Shown: piece by piece, positions 19,208 through 27,957 of the stretch
How positions within the stretch are numbered: position 1 is the first letter of the stretch
Layout of the letters: each line of letters begins with the position of its first letter
Assembly (NCBI GenBank): GCA_023386555.1
Contig: JAEWJK010000016.1
Coordinates: 89,828 to 153,827, forward strand
Reading direction: 5' to 3'
From: Bacteroidota bacterium
Lineage (GTDB): Bacteria; Bacteroidota; Bacteroidia; Chitinophagales; Chitinophagaceae
DNA length: 64,000 nt
Translations under genes and position numbers: made by a program
The notes under the pieces: generated by a model
Database searches by the model: none
Told to the model about the DNA's origin: nothing
The model's input: the letters and a program-made list of their open reading frames with translations, nothing else

Positions 19208-19241
19208 GAACGTACAAGTGAGTGACACAACAGACGATGCC
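19208..19241 (+). repeat. dispersed intergenic repeat R1 (long copy)
   Basis: Begins GAACGTACAAGTGAGTGAC and ends cagacgatgcc. It is nearly identical over 34 bp to the copy at 49515-49548. It lies between a terminator and the pdhB promoter. Confidence 0.8.
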
Positions 19242-19297
19242 CAGAAAACTAACAGCTGGCAGCATAAAAATCTCACTCTTCGTAAGCCTTATTCAGC

Positions 19298-19305
19298 TAT
19301 TTTTG
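19298..19305 (+). promoter_or_regulatory. candidate -7 promoter element of pdhB
   Basis: TATTTTTG matches TAnnTTTG and is followed by the CCAC word often seen after this box in the window (also at tgt). It lies 26 bp before the pdhB ATG. The -33 box is weak. Confidence 0.5.
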
Positions 19306-19331
19306 CCACCTCAAAAACAGAATAATCAATT

Positions 19332-20318
<987 letters not shown>

Positions 20319-20321
20319 AAC

Positions 20322-20352
20322 AAAGTACGAGGTACGAAATACGAAGTACGTT
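20322..20352. repeat. GTACGAAGTACG-type short direct repeat
   Basis: Four imperfect copies of a 7-8 bp word (agtacga, ggtacga, aatacga, agtacg) lie just after the pdhB stop and before its terminator. A similar word run (gtaagaagtatgaagtaag) follows the lipoprotein start region near 5666. Confidence 0.55.
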
Positions 20353-20362
20353 TTGAGATATT

Positions 20363-20391
20363 ATCCCGTTCAATTTGAGCGGGATTTTTTA
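20363..20391 (+). terminator. rho-independent terminator of pdhB
   Basis: An 11-bp stem (atcccgttcaa / ttgagcgggat, one G-T pair) followed by a T-run, 45 bp after the pdhB stop. Confidence 0.85.
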
Positions 20392-20424
20392 TTGAGCAGA
20401 AGTTCGGTTATCTATTAAGCTTTG

Positions 20425-20463
20425 GTTGTGTCACTCACTTCAACGATTTGTTCTTTTATGAAC
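20425..20463 (-). repeat. dispersed intergenic repeat R1 (long variant)
   Basis: Minus-strand reading ends GAAGTGAGTGACACAAC and starts GTTCATAAAAGAACA, giving the same two-part layout as the copy at 55292-55331. It sits 22 bp after the stop codon of the TonB-like gene. Confidence 0.75.
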
Positions 20464-20484
20464 ATAGAAATCTTTAGCTATCTA

Positions 20485-21282
20485 TTATTCTTCAACAACA
20501 AACGTAAGGCTTTGTCTTTGCCTGTAGATCACAGGTTTTCCATCTTGTGTTGCCGGGGTCCATTTCGGACTATTTTTTATTACCCGCAAGGCTTCCATAT
20601 CAACAGACCACTCTGCAGTTTTCACTAATTGTACTTCTACAACATTACCTTCTTTATCAATATTAAAACTCACCATGGGTGAAGCTTTTTTGTAGCCATT
20701 TGCCAGGTTTATAAAACGCTCAGGTGTTTTCATATTCTTCATTAAGTAGAGTTTCCAGTCTTTCAATCCATTCCTGAAAGTTGCTTCTATTTGAATAACA
20801 CTATCCTGCTTGTTGTCATCTTTTGGTTTTGGCTTGTCTAAAGGTTCTGAGGTACCATCTGCATTAGTGATTTTTTCATTCCTGTAGTCTATCCGTTTTT
20901 GAAATTTGCCTCTGATGTATTCTTCTCTTACCACAATATGAGCTGAATCTATATCCATATAATACCAAATGCCGTCTTTCCTTCCATGATAAACAAAACC
21001 TGTACTATCAAGCCAGCCATTTTGGTTGTACCAGGAGAATCTTCCTTTAGGAATAGTGAGTTCACGATCCTGGTAAGTTTCCATCTTTAACATCGGACCA
21101 GTAACATTGTAATATCTGCAAACAAAAGCTGTATCATTTTCCTTTAGCATATGCATGAAGTAAGTAGCTTCTTTCATGTCTTTCGCATCACTCCAGTCAC
21201 TTTTATAGAGAAAGAATAATTCGTTTTGTGCAACGAGGATGTTACTGATGCATATAAAAAATACGAACAGGAATTTTTTCAT
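20485..21282 (-). CDS. TonB C-terminal-domain protein
   Basis: 265 residues from the ATG at 21282 (MKKFLFVFFICISN); five upstream codons are probably untranslated. A signal peptide (about 1-18) is followed by a middle region resembling MORN/antitoxin-like 'energy transducer' proteins (FVYHGRKDGIWYYMDID), a charged linker (DKPKPKDDNKQDS), and a TonB C-terminal fold (SFNIDKEGNVVEVQLVK, ALRVIKNSPKWTPATQDGKP). TonB proteins couple inner-membrane proton motive force to outer-membrane receptors. This one has a cleavable-looking signal and no long proline spacer, so it may be a periplasmic TonB-like protein rather than a classical transducer. It lies 28 bp downstream of norB on the same strand. Confidence 0.75.
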   Translation of the reverse strand: MKKFLFVFFICISNILVAQNELFFLYKSDWSDAKDMKEATYFMHMLKENDTAFVCRYYNVTGPMLKMETYQDRELTIPKGRFSWYNQNGWLDSTGFVYHGRKDGIWYYMDIDSAHIVVREEYIRGKFQKRIDYRNEKITNADGTSEPLDKPKPKDDNKQDSVIQIEATFRNGLKDWKLYLMKNMKTPERFINLANGYKKASPMVSFNIDKEGNVVEVQLVKTAEWSVDMEALRVIKNSPKWTPATQDGKPVIYRQRQSLTFVVEE

Positions 21283-21310
21283 TGGACAATTATACAAAAA
21301 AAGACGAGGG

Positions 21311-22720
21311 TTATAATATATCGTGACCGGTTCTGATCACTTCAGTTTTTTCTTTAATGAATAAAATATTGTGTTGCCTGGAATCAATAACGTTTGCCTT
21401 ATGTTTATCGGGTTTTATAAAATACCTGATCAATGGCCAGGCCAGCACAACAATAGCACCCGTTAATACAAATCCACTGGCAGAAAAACTTCTGAACCAT
21501 GGTTGGAGTGTATGCATGATCTCGTAAAAAACTTTATTCTCTGCTGTGCCGATGGCTTTAATAATTCCGCTTGCTACTAATGATATCCAAAAGACGAGTA
21601 ATGAAATATTAAAGACTGCCAATGTTCGTTTATTTCTTGCAGTGATATGTGTGAATGCAGCACGTTTCTCAACAAAATAAATATAGAAACCTGCTGCCAG
21701 TAGTATGGTTGTATTGATGCCGATCGTTGCTCCCATTGCATGTGCTACAGTAATGTGTGTGCCATGTGTAAAGAAGTTGATGGCAGGTACAGACATGATG
21801 ATAGCCAATGTAAGATTCAGTAATATCCAGTTATCTGTCATCTTTAATAAACGGTAGGAGAGGTGTTGTTCTTTGTCTTCTTTGTTGAGCGATTTTCTCC
21901 ACTTCCATATCATGTTAAACAGTATCAGCAACTCCGTCATGCTGATGATATAAGCCGTATTCTTAATGATGGGTGAAGCCGGAACAATATAAGTATGATG
22001 TCCCCAATTAAACATGAGATTTGCCATTCCCAAAAAATAAAAGAAGAAAACAGGTTTTGATCTTGCCATGGCATCGTTACCACTGATCTTACACATCACA
22101 TAGATAGCAGAACCGTAGATCAACATATTCCATGCACCAACCATGGAACCCAATGCTTTCCATTGAACAGTGATATCACGAATGATATTTCCGTTGAAGA
22201 AATCTAATTGCCATAGTGAAGCTTCAGTAAGAGTGATGATGAAGAATAAGATTCCGGTGCTCCAACTCCAAACATATACAGGTGCTGTATTGTATTTTGG
22301 TTTTATAGTTGCCAGTAAGTTTATTCCTGCAAAGATCCAACCGATGATCATCAGTCCTACGATCCATACCGGAAATTCCATGTATTCTCTGCCTGTAAAA
22401 TTTCCCATAAAGAAATTTACCACAGCTATGATGATGATGAAAGACTGTATGAACAAATGCAGTTGTGCCAATAATGGAGAAAACAATTTTCTTTTGTTGA
22501 TCGATGGGAGAAAGTAGTACATACTGCCCACTGCAGCACAACTGATCCACTGTGTAACAAGAAACACATGCAGCGGACGCATTTTTGCAAATGAAAACTC
22601 TTCTTTTAAAAATCCTGGTACAACGTATTGCAGACTTCCTGCCATGCCGAATAATAATCCGAGAACAAGACAGATCAAAGCAATCACCCAGAATGTAAAT
22701 GCAACTCGTTTTCCGCTCAT
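21311..22720 (-). CDS. NorB/cbb3-like heme-copper oxidase subunit I with altered ligands
   Basis: 469 residues with about 12 hydrophobic helices. It belongs to the NorB/CcoN branch of heme-copper oxidases. Conserved positions are RPLHVFL (His51, low-spin heme), WGHHTYI (His241-His242, active-site metal) and THGTHITVAHAMG (His327, proximal to the high-spin heme). Two canonical positions differ. No histidine occurs between residues 89 and 240, so the helix VI metal ligand is absent (the stretch reads GSMVGAWNMLIYG). The second His of the usual HxH pair is Met329. The gene overlaps norC by 4 bp (ATGA), so the two are translationally coupled. Nitric oxide reductase or a divergent oxidase is the likely role; activity should not be assumed. 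Confidence 0.8.
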   Translation of the reverse strand: MSGKRVAFTFWVIALICLVLGLLFGMAGSLQYVVPGFLKEEFSFAKMRPLHVFLVTQWISCAAVGSMYYFLPSINKRKLFSPLLAQLHLFIQSFIIIIAVVNFFMGNFTGREYMEFPVWIVGLMIIGWIFAGINLLATIKPKYNTAPVYVWSWSTGILFFIITLTEASLWQLDFFNGNIIRDITVQWKALGSMVGAWNMLIYGSAIYVMCKISGNDAMARSKPVFFFYFLGMANLMFNWGHHTYIVPASPIIKNTAYIISMTELLILFNMIWKWRKSLNKEDKEQHLSYRLLKMTDNWILLNLTLAIIMSVPAINFFTHGTHITVAHAMGATIGINTTILLAAGFYIYFVEKRAAFTHITARNKRTLAVFNISLLVFWISLVASGIIKAIGTAENKVFYEIMHTLQPWFRSFSASGFVLTGAIVVLAWPLIRYFIKPDKHKANVIDSRQHNILFIKEKTEVIRTGHDIL

Positions 22721-23088
22721 GGAGTATTATTTTTTACTGAAGCATCTACAGTGACCAGGTAAGCGATAATGGCTGCTGTTTGTTCATCTGTTAAATTAAA
22801 ATTGGGCATGGTAGCACTACCATATTTAATAAATACGGAAGCGTAATCTTTTCCTCTTTTTGGATCGGAAGTGATGTTGGTAAGATCAGGACCGAGATAA
22901 CCACCAAGTCCGTATATCTGGTGACAGGAGCTGCAGTTTTTCTGCTGCCATAATTCTTTACCGATTTGTTGTTGTTTGGTAAAAGATGATGGAGTATTTA
23001 GTGCTGTGCCTTTGGTGTACACCCAGAAACTAAAAGCAGCATAGCTGATGAAGAGAGTAAAAAATACAGTTGTTTTTTTCTGCCACAT
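22717..23088 (-). CDS. NorC-like membrane-anchored cytochrome c
   Basis: 123 residues. One N-terminal transmembrane anchor (TVFFTLFISYAAFSFWVY) is followed by a periplasmic mono-heme domain with CSSCH at 52-56 and probable axial Met94 in SATMPNF. The stretch LWQQKNCSSCHQIYGLGGYL is characteristic of NorC, the electron-donating subunit of cytochrome-c-dependent nitric oxide reductases. It is the first gene of a two-gene operon with the NorB-like subunit. A TGAT-N4-ATCA palindrome sits 40-51 bp upstream of the ATG. Confidence 0.85.
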   Translation of the reverse strand: MWQKKTTVFFTLFISYAAFSFWVYTKGTALNTPSSFTKQQQIGKELWQQKNCSSCHQIYGLGGYLGPDLTNITSDPKRGKDYASVFIKYGSATMPNFNLTDEQTAAIIAYLVTVDASVKNNTP

Positions 23089-23127
23089 ACCGCTTGCGAA
23101 ATTGCGGATATGATAGGAAGGAGATTA

Positions 23128-23139
23128 TGATTTTAATCA
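23128..23139. promoter_or_regulatory. CRP/FNR-type palindrome upstream of norC
   Basis: TGAT-TTTA-ATCA fits the core of CRP/FNR-family sites (FNR consensus TTGAT-N4-ATCAA). Its centre (23133.5) is 35.5 bp from the near end of a weak -7-like CAATTTCG on the minus strand (23098-23105), about 42 bp from the inferred transcription start. Confidence 0.55.
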
Positions 23140-23175
23140 GGTGAGAAACGGAACCACTGGTTGGAGTTGTTATTA

Positions 23176-23589
23176 TTATATCACAAATGAACCAGAATCA
23201 ACAATCACTCCGTTCTGGAATAATAAAGTAGTGGTTAATTCATATTCCGAACCCCAGGCACTGTGTGAGTAATGAACTTGTTTGCCCATTGGAATTCTAA
23301 TGTCGCCGGAGAACCAATCTGCAAATATTTTATCTTTTGCAAGGGGAAATAGGTCGGGTAAGGAATATTCTTTTATCAGTGGGAAACCATTTTCACCATA
23401 AAAGTCTATTAAGTATAACTTGTTTTTTTCTATCAGCCACTTTGCATAGTAGCCTCTGTTAAGTCCGGTATTAAAGCTTATCAATGATGGTCTATTGTTA
23501 TTTTTCTCCCAGTATAGTTCTAATGGAAGACTATACATAACATGTTCATCCCCGTTAATTATGATTGTATCTGTTCGTTGGGCAGTCAT
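23176..23589 (-). CDS. hypothetical protein, 137 residues
   Basis: A complete frame (MTAQRTDTIIINGDEHVMYS to VIVDSGSFVI), predicted mostly beta with aromatic-rich strands (LELYWEKNNNRPSLISF, KNKLYLIDFYGENGFPLI). No signal peptide, membrane segment or known motif. It starts 26 bp after the HNH gene ends on the same strand, so the two are probably co-transcribed. By position it could be a partner (for example an immunity or accessory protein) of the HNH protein, but nothing in its sequence proves that. Confidence 0.65.
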   Translation of the reverse strand: MTAQRTDTIIINGDEHVMYSLPLELYWEKNNNRPSLISFNTGLNRGYYAKWLIEKNKLYLIDFYGENGFPLIKEYSLPDLFPLAKDKIFADWFSGDIRIPMGKQVHYSHSAWGSEYELTTTLLFQNGVIVDSGSFVI

Positions 23590-23615
23590 TATTCTGAATG
23601 CTTACCTCCTTACAT

Positions 23616-24281
23616 TTAGAAAATGTGATCATCATTAGTAACCTGCGTCCATTCCATGGATTCATTATAGAGTATTCCTTCACCGCCACATTCGTAACAA
23701 ATGCCCTTGTCCCTGTAATCATATTTGGGTAAATAACCTTCGCCATTGCATTTTAAGCATTTAGGAAAAGCTTTCCGCTCATTGAGCTTTTCATCCTTGT
23801 AGGTGAATATGTCAGTATTCGAATGAATTTTTGTATGACAATTGGAACAAACTGTCTCTAGATGTTTGCGACTATACTCCCAGGGTAGCTTAGTATTAAT
23901 ATAAAGTTTGTGGTGTAAATGCAGTTTGATTCTTGGGCCGGATATTGTAGAAACAGGATAGGATCGAAGTCCTTCTAATGGTTCGTTACTTAGTCCTGTA
24001 AGAATTTGAATTTGCTTTTCAATATATTCTGGGTCTTTGATTTTCTTCTTAAAATCTGAATTGTGTTTTGTTACTTCTTCAATCTGTTCTTTGAGTGTGT
24101 CGGGAGATAATGGAATTTCAGAAATCCCTTCAACTGCATCGCATTTTGTGCATTTATTATGGTCTAATGCAACAATTTTATCTCTAAAATTTAGCCATTC
24201 CTTAGTGTTTAAAAGGTGTTGGTATTGCTCTTGTCGTGGCAGAGATTTTATCTCTTCTTTGATTGAGTTATAGCTTTTCAT
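23616..24281 (-). CDS. HNH-nuclease-like protein with DnaJ-type zinc finger
   Basis: 221 residues. The N-terminal half has a zinc knuckle (Cys44-x2-Cys47) and a charged helical insert. An HNH-like core follows at about 118-153: KLHLHHKLYINTKLPW, then VCSNCHTKIH (Cys145, Cys148, His149, His153). The C-terminal part has two CxxCxGxG motifs (CLKCNGEG at 175-182, CYECGGEG at 195-202), as in half a DnaJ zinc finger. HNH folds cut DNA in many homing, restriction and toxin enzymes. The DnaJ-type finger binds zinc and could recruit a protein or nucleic acid. No secretion signal is seen. It stands out as accessory between norC and the heme cluster. Confidence 0.7.
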   Translation of the reverse strand: MKSYNSIKEEIKSLPRQEQYQHLLNTKEWLNFRDKIVALDHNKCTKCDAVEGISEIPLSPDTLKEQIEEVTKHNSDFKKKIKDPEYIEKQIQILTGLSNEPLEGLRSYPVSTISGPRIKLHLHHKLYINTKLPWEYSRKHLETVCSNCHTKIHSNTDIFTYKDEKLNERKAFPKCLKCNGEGYLPKYDYRDKGICYECGGEGILYNESMEWTQVTNDDHIF

Positions 24282-24398
24282 TGTGAGTAATTGATGGTTA
24301 AGATTTCCGCTGACCCTTAATTGATATATTCAAAGGTGCTAAATAATTATAGCGAATATAATCATTTGAAAACGTATTTCTCCTCGATTCAATTCACT

Positions 24399-24424
24399 CA
24401 GCACAAGAGTGCGACGCAACGATG
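24399..24424 (+). repeat. dispersed intergenic repeat R1 (variant copy)
   Basis: CAGCACAAGAGTGCGACGCAAC followed by gatg is a variant of R1 (AAGAGTGCGACGCAAC in place of AAGTGAGTGACACAAC). It lies 20 bp after the hemL stop; an inverted variant lies at the other end of hemL (25782-25804). Confidence 0.65.
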
Positions 24425-24443
24425 TTGAAGTATATTCCGCAGC

Positions 24444-25736
24444 TTAGTTCAACAAACCTTCCTCAAAAACTTCTTTTACAGCATTGATTGTATAATCAAG
24501 ATCATCATAGCTCAAAGCATTGCTTAAGAACCATGTTTCATAAGCAGAAGGTGGAAGATAAACTCCTTTCTTCAGCATAGCATGAAAGAATTGATTGAAC
24601 AATGTATTATTTGCTGATGCTGCTGATGCAAAATCTGTAACTGGCTTATCGCTGAAATGTACAGAGATCATTGTACCAAGATGGTTAATGACAAAAGGCG
24701 TGTTTGTTTTTTCTAACACTTTACGCAAACCATTTTCTAAATACTTTCCTTTTTCTTCCAATTCAGTATAAATAGAAGGATTGTTTTTTAAATGAGATAA
24801 CAAAGTATAACCAGCGATCATTGCCAAAGGATTTCCACTTAGCGTTCCTGCCTGGTAAACATTTCCAAGCGGTGCAATGTGTTGCATGATCTCCTGCTTA
24901 CCACCAAAAGCACCAACAGGCATTCCGGCTCCGATCACTTTTCCGTAAGTAACCAAATCGGCATCGATGTTCAGTCTTTGTTGTGCACCACCTTGTGATA
25001 AACGAAAGCCTGTCATCACTTCATCGAAAATAAAAACGATGCCTTCTTCCGTAGATAATTTTCTTAATCCTTCTAAAAATCCTTGTTGCGGAATAATGCA
25101 ACCCATATTGCCTGCAACAGGTTCTATAATGATGGCTGCAATTTCATTTTTATTTTCAGCAACGATCTGCTGCACTGCATCAAGGTCGTTGTAAGGTGCA
25201 GTAAAAGTATCCTGCGAAACTCCTGCAGTCACACCTGGAACTGTTTGTATGTTGAATGTAGCTACACCACTTCCTGCTTTCACTAAAAAGCTATCAGCAT
25301 GACCATGATAGCATCCTTCGAACTTTATTATTTTATTTCTGCCGGTATAACCTCTTGCCAAACGAATAGCACTCATGCAGGCTTCTGTACCACTGCTCAC
25401 CATTCTTATCAGGTCAACATTTGGTACCATGCTCTTAACAAGTTCCGCAATTTCTATTTCCAGTTCAGTTGGTGCACCGAAAGAAGTAGAATCAGAAGCC
25501 TTCTTTTGAATGGCTTCTACAACAGGTTCGAATGCATGGCCAAGTATCATTGGTCCCCATGAGTTGATGTAATCGATGTATTTGTTTCCATCGGCATCAA
25601 ACATATAAGCACCTTTTGCATTTTTCATGAAGATGGGAGTACCACCAACACTTTTAAATGCACGAACAGGAGAGTTAACACCACCAGGAATTGATTGTTG
25701 TGCTCTTTCGAAAAGTTGTATGCTTTTGTTGATCAT
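24444..25736 (-). CDS. hemL: glutamate-1-semialdehyde 2,1-aminomutase
   Basis: 430 residues. A PLP enzyme that converts glutamate-1-semialdehyde to 5-aminolevulinate, completing the C5 route begun by HemA. Visible landmarks are QSIPGGVNSPVRAFKSVGG at the N-terminus, MVSSGTEACMSAIRLARGYT (phosphate site), FIFDEVMTGFRL, and the Schiff-base lysine in TYGKVIGAGMPVGAFGG. Normal length. It is the last gene of the minus-strand heme series and is separated from hemB by repeat DNA (R1 and R2), so it may have its own promoter. Confidence 0.96.
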   Translation of the reverse strand: MINKSIQLFERAQQSIPGGVNSPVRAFKSVGGTPIFMKNAKGAYMFDADGNKYIDYINSWGPMILGHAFEPVVEAIQKKASDSTSFGAPTELEIEIAELVKSMVPNVDLIRMVSSGTEACMSAIRLARGYTGRNKIIKFEGCYHGHADSFLVKAGSGVATFNIQTVPGVTAGVSQDTFTAPYNDLDAVQQIVAENKNEIAAIIIEPVAGNMGCIIPQQGFLEGLRKLSTEEGIVFIFDEVMTGFRLSQGGAQQRLNIDADLVTYGKVIGAGMPVGAFGGKQEIMQHIAPLGNVYQAGTLSGNPLAMIAGYTLLSHLKNNPSIYTELEEKGKYLENGLRKVLEKTNTPFVINHLGTMISVHFSDKPVTDFASAASANNTLFNQFFHAMLKKGVYLPPSAYETWFLSNALSYDDLDYTINAVKEVFEEGLLN

Positions 25737-25781
25737 GAGGGGAATTATTTTGAGGTCAGCTTATGTAATTCTATTTTTCTT

Positions 25782-25804
25782 CGTTGTGTCACACTCTTGT
25801 GCTG
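25782..25804 (-). repeat. dispersed intergenic repeat R1 (variant copy)
   Basis: Minus-strand reading CAGCACAAGAGTGTGACACA then acg, the same variant as 24399-24424 but in inverted orientation across hemL. Confidence 0.65.
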
Positions 25805-25826
25805 AAAATACGTTATGCAGCTTTTT

Positions 25827-25911
25827 AAAACGCAAAGAACGCTAAGTTATTCCGCAAAGATTCGCAAAGCCTTTGCGATTTCTCGGCGTATTCTTTGTGT
25901 CCTTTGCGGTT
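25827..25911. repeat. GCAAAG-rich inverted repeat R2 abutting the hemB stop
   Basis: Starts aaaacgcaaagaacgctaag and ends cctttgcggtt: imperfect inverted arms made of CGCAAAG / CTTTGCG words with inner copies (ttcgcaaagcctttgcg). Its right end touches the hemB stop codon. Similar elements occur at 26896-26975 and 48215-48309. Confidence 0.8.
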
Positions 25912-26881
25912 ACAATAATTTTATTACGTCTTTTGCAAAATACGTCGCAATCAAATCAGCACCGGCTCTTTTCATTGAGGTTAATGTTTCCAATATTGCC
26001 TTGTGTTCATCTATCCATCCCATTTTCGCTGCAGCTTTTATCATGGCATATTCACCACTGATATTATAACAACTCACCGGAACATCAACAACATTCTTCA
26101 CTTCACGAATAATGTCTAAATAAGAAAGAGCAGGCTTCACCATTACAATATCTGCACCTTCTTCCACATCCATCACAGCTTCTTTTACAGCTTCTATACG
26201 ATTGCAATAATCCATCTGGTAGGTTTTCTTATCACCGAAGCCGGGAGCAGAATCAAGTGCATCTCTGAAAGGACCATAAAAACAAGATGCATACTTAGCA
26301 CTGTAGGCCATGATGCCGGTTTTGGTATAACCACTTTGCTCAAGTGCTTGTCTTATGGCTGAAATTCTTCCATCCATCATATCACTTGGGGCAACGAAAT
26401 CTGCTCCTGCCTGTGCATGACTAACACTCATCTTTGCCAGCACTTCAACTGTTGCATCATTAACGATCTCTCCATTCTCAACAATACCATCATGACCATA
26501 GGTAGAAAATGGATCTAATGCAACATCAGTCATGATCAACATCTCAGGAACAGCATCTTTAATTGCTTTGATGCTTCTCTGCATTAACCCGTTTGGATTC
26601 AGTGCTTCGGTTCCTTTATTGTCTTTCAGTTCATCTTTTGATTTAACGAATAAAAGCACACTTTTCAATCCCATACTCCACAATTCCTTAACTTCTTTTA
26701 CAGTAAGATCGATTGATCTTCTATAATAATTCGGCATTGAAGTGATCTCTGAAATTTCGTTTTCGCCTTCAACAATGAATAACGGAACGATAAAATCGTT
26801 TGGAGTAAGATTCGTTTCAGCAACTAAATTTCTGATTGACGGATTTGCTCTTAAAATTCTATTACGTCGTTGTAGATACAT
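25910..26881 (-). CDS. hemB: delta-aminolevulinic acid dehydratase (porphobilinogen synthase)
   Basis: 323 residues from MYLQRRNR. HemB condenses two 5-aminolevulinate molecules to porphobilinogen. The two active-site lysines are in AYSAKYASCFYGPFRDA and in VMVKPALSYLD. At the metal site the sequence reads DVALDPFSTYGHDG, with Asp/Ala where zinc enzymes carry three cysteines, so this is predicted to be the magnesium-type enzyme. An upstream extension to 26920 is translated from R2 repeat DNA and is rejected. It lies between two R2 elements in the order hemF-R2-hemB-R2-R1-hemL. Confidence 0.95.
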   Translation of the reverse strand: MYLQRRNRILRANPSIRNLVAETNLTPNDFIVPLFIVEGENEISEITSMPNYYRRSIDLTVKEVKELWSMGLKSVLLFVKSKDELKDNKGTEALNPNGLMQRSIKAIKDAVPEMLIMTDVALDPFSTYGHDGIVENGEIVNDATVEVLAKMSVSHAQAGADFVAPSDMMDGRISAIRQALEQSGYTKTGIMAYSAKYASCFYGPFRDALDSAPGFGDKKTYQMDYCNRIEAVKEAVMDVEEGADIVMVKPALSYLDIIREVKNVVDVPVSCYNISGEYAMIKAAAKMGWIDEHKAILETLTSMKRAGADLIATYFAKDVIKLL

Positions 26882-26895
26882 AGTAAATTTTGTAA

Positions 26896-26975
26896 CACAA
26901 AGAACGCTAAGACTTCGCAAAGAAAACGCAAAGTCTTGGCGGCTCTCTGCGATTTCCTTTGCACTCTTTGCGGTT
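26896..26975. repeat. GCAAAG-rich inverted repeat R2 near the hemF stop
   Basis: Starts acacaaagaacgctaagac and ends gcactctttgcggtt, with inner CGCAAAG words. It lies 5 bp beyond the hemF stop codon and 15 bp upstream of the hemB start, filling the spacer. Confidence 0.8.
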
Positions 26976-26980
26976 AATAA

Positions 26981-27892
26981 TTATACCCACTTTCTGGGAT
27001 TCAAACATGCCTGCAATAATCTATCTTCTTCACTTCCTGCCTCCGGTTGATAGTTATACTCAAACCGAACGGTAGGAGGTAAGCTCATTAAAATGCTTTC
27101 TGTTCTGCCGTTTGTTTTTAAGCCAAACAATGTTCCTCGGTCGTGTACAAGATTGAACTCTGTATATCTTCCCCTTCTTATTTCCTGCCAGTGTTTATGT
27201 TGATCGGTGAATGGTATGCTCTTTCTTTTCTCAACTATTGGTATATAGGCCTGGACAAAAGCATCGCCACAAGCTTTTCCAAAGTTCATCCAGAAATCTA
27301 CATCCTTATTTTCGTTTGGTCTTTTATGATCATAAAATATTCCACCGATTCCTCTTCGTTCATTATTTCGATGAGTGTTCACGAAATAATTGTCGCATTC
27401 ATTTTTAAACTCAGTATAAAATGAAGGATCAAATACATCACATGCATTTTTATACGTTTGGTGAAAATGTTTTGCATCTTCTTCAAATAAATAGTAAGGT
27501 GTAAGATCTGTTCCACCACCAAACCAACGATCTATCACTTCATCTTTTTCATCGTACAATTCAAACATTCTATAGTTGCAATGAACGGTTGGCACAAATG
27601 GGTTAGATGGATGTAATACCAAACTCAATCCACATGCAAACCACTTTGCTCCATTGATCTTAAGCTGCAATCTCATTGCATCAGTCACATCCCCAAATAC
27701 AACAGAAGTATTTACTCCCCCTTTTTCAAAAACATTTCCGTTGCAGATCACTCTTGTTTTTCCACCACCACCTTCCGGTCTTTCCCAAAGATCTTCCACG
27801 AATGCAGCTTTGCCATCAGATTTTTCTAAAGCAATGCAAATCCTGTTTTGCAGATCCTGTATGTATGATATCCAATTTTCTTTTATCGTCAT
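26981..27892 (-). CDS. hemF: oxygen-dependent coproporphyrinogen III oxidase
   Basis: 303 residues from MTIKENWISYI. HemF uses O2 to decarboxylate coproporphyrinogen III to protoporphyrinogen IX. The family signature WFGGGTDLTPYYLFEEDAKH is present, as are FEKGGVNTSVVFGDV and RRGRYTEFNLVHDRGT with the conserved ending FEYNYQPEAGSEEDRLL. An in-frame extension to 27961 is translated from a TGAATGG repeat and is not used. It is downstream of hemE on the same strand. An oxygen-independent alternative (HemN) is encoded 6 kb away, so both aerobic and anaerobic routes exist. Confidence 0.96.
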   Translation of the reverse strand: MTIKENWISYIQDLQNRICIALEKSDGKAAFVEDLWERPEGGGGKTRVICNGNVFEKGGVNTSVVFGDVTDAMRLQLKINGAKWFACGLSLVLHPSNPFVPTVHCNYRMFELYDEKDEVIDRWFGGGTDLTPYYLFEEDAKHFHQTYKNACDVFDPSFYTEFKNECDNYFVNTHRNNERRGIGGIFYDHKRPNENKDVDFWMNFGKACGDAFVQAYIPIVEKRKSIPFTDQHKHWQEIRRGRYTEFNLVHDRGTLFGLKTNGRTESILMSLPPTVRFEYNYQPEAGSEEDRLLQACLNPRKWV

Positions 27893-27895
27893 ATC

Positions 27896-27918
27896 GTGAA
27901 TGGTGAATGGTGAATGGC
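27896..27918. repeat. TGAATGG direct repeat before hemF
   Basis: Three copies of gtgaatg(g) in tandem, immediately upstream of the hemF ATG. A second run of the same word is found before hemE (28991-29018). Confidence 0.6.
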
Positions 27919-27957
27919 CAACTGAGCAACGGAATTCATCATTGCTCATTGACAATT

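Noticed and set aside
20322..20352. Short direct repeats considered as a CRISPR array
   Set aside because: Units are only 7-8 bp without spacers; the 11-bp units at 4680 likewise lack spacers. No cas genes are present.
26882..26920. Upstream start for hemB
   Set aside because: The extension is encoded by GCAAAG repeat DNA; MYLQRRNR is the normal beginning.
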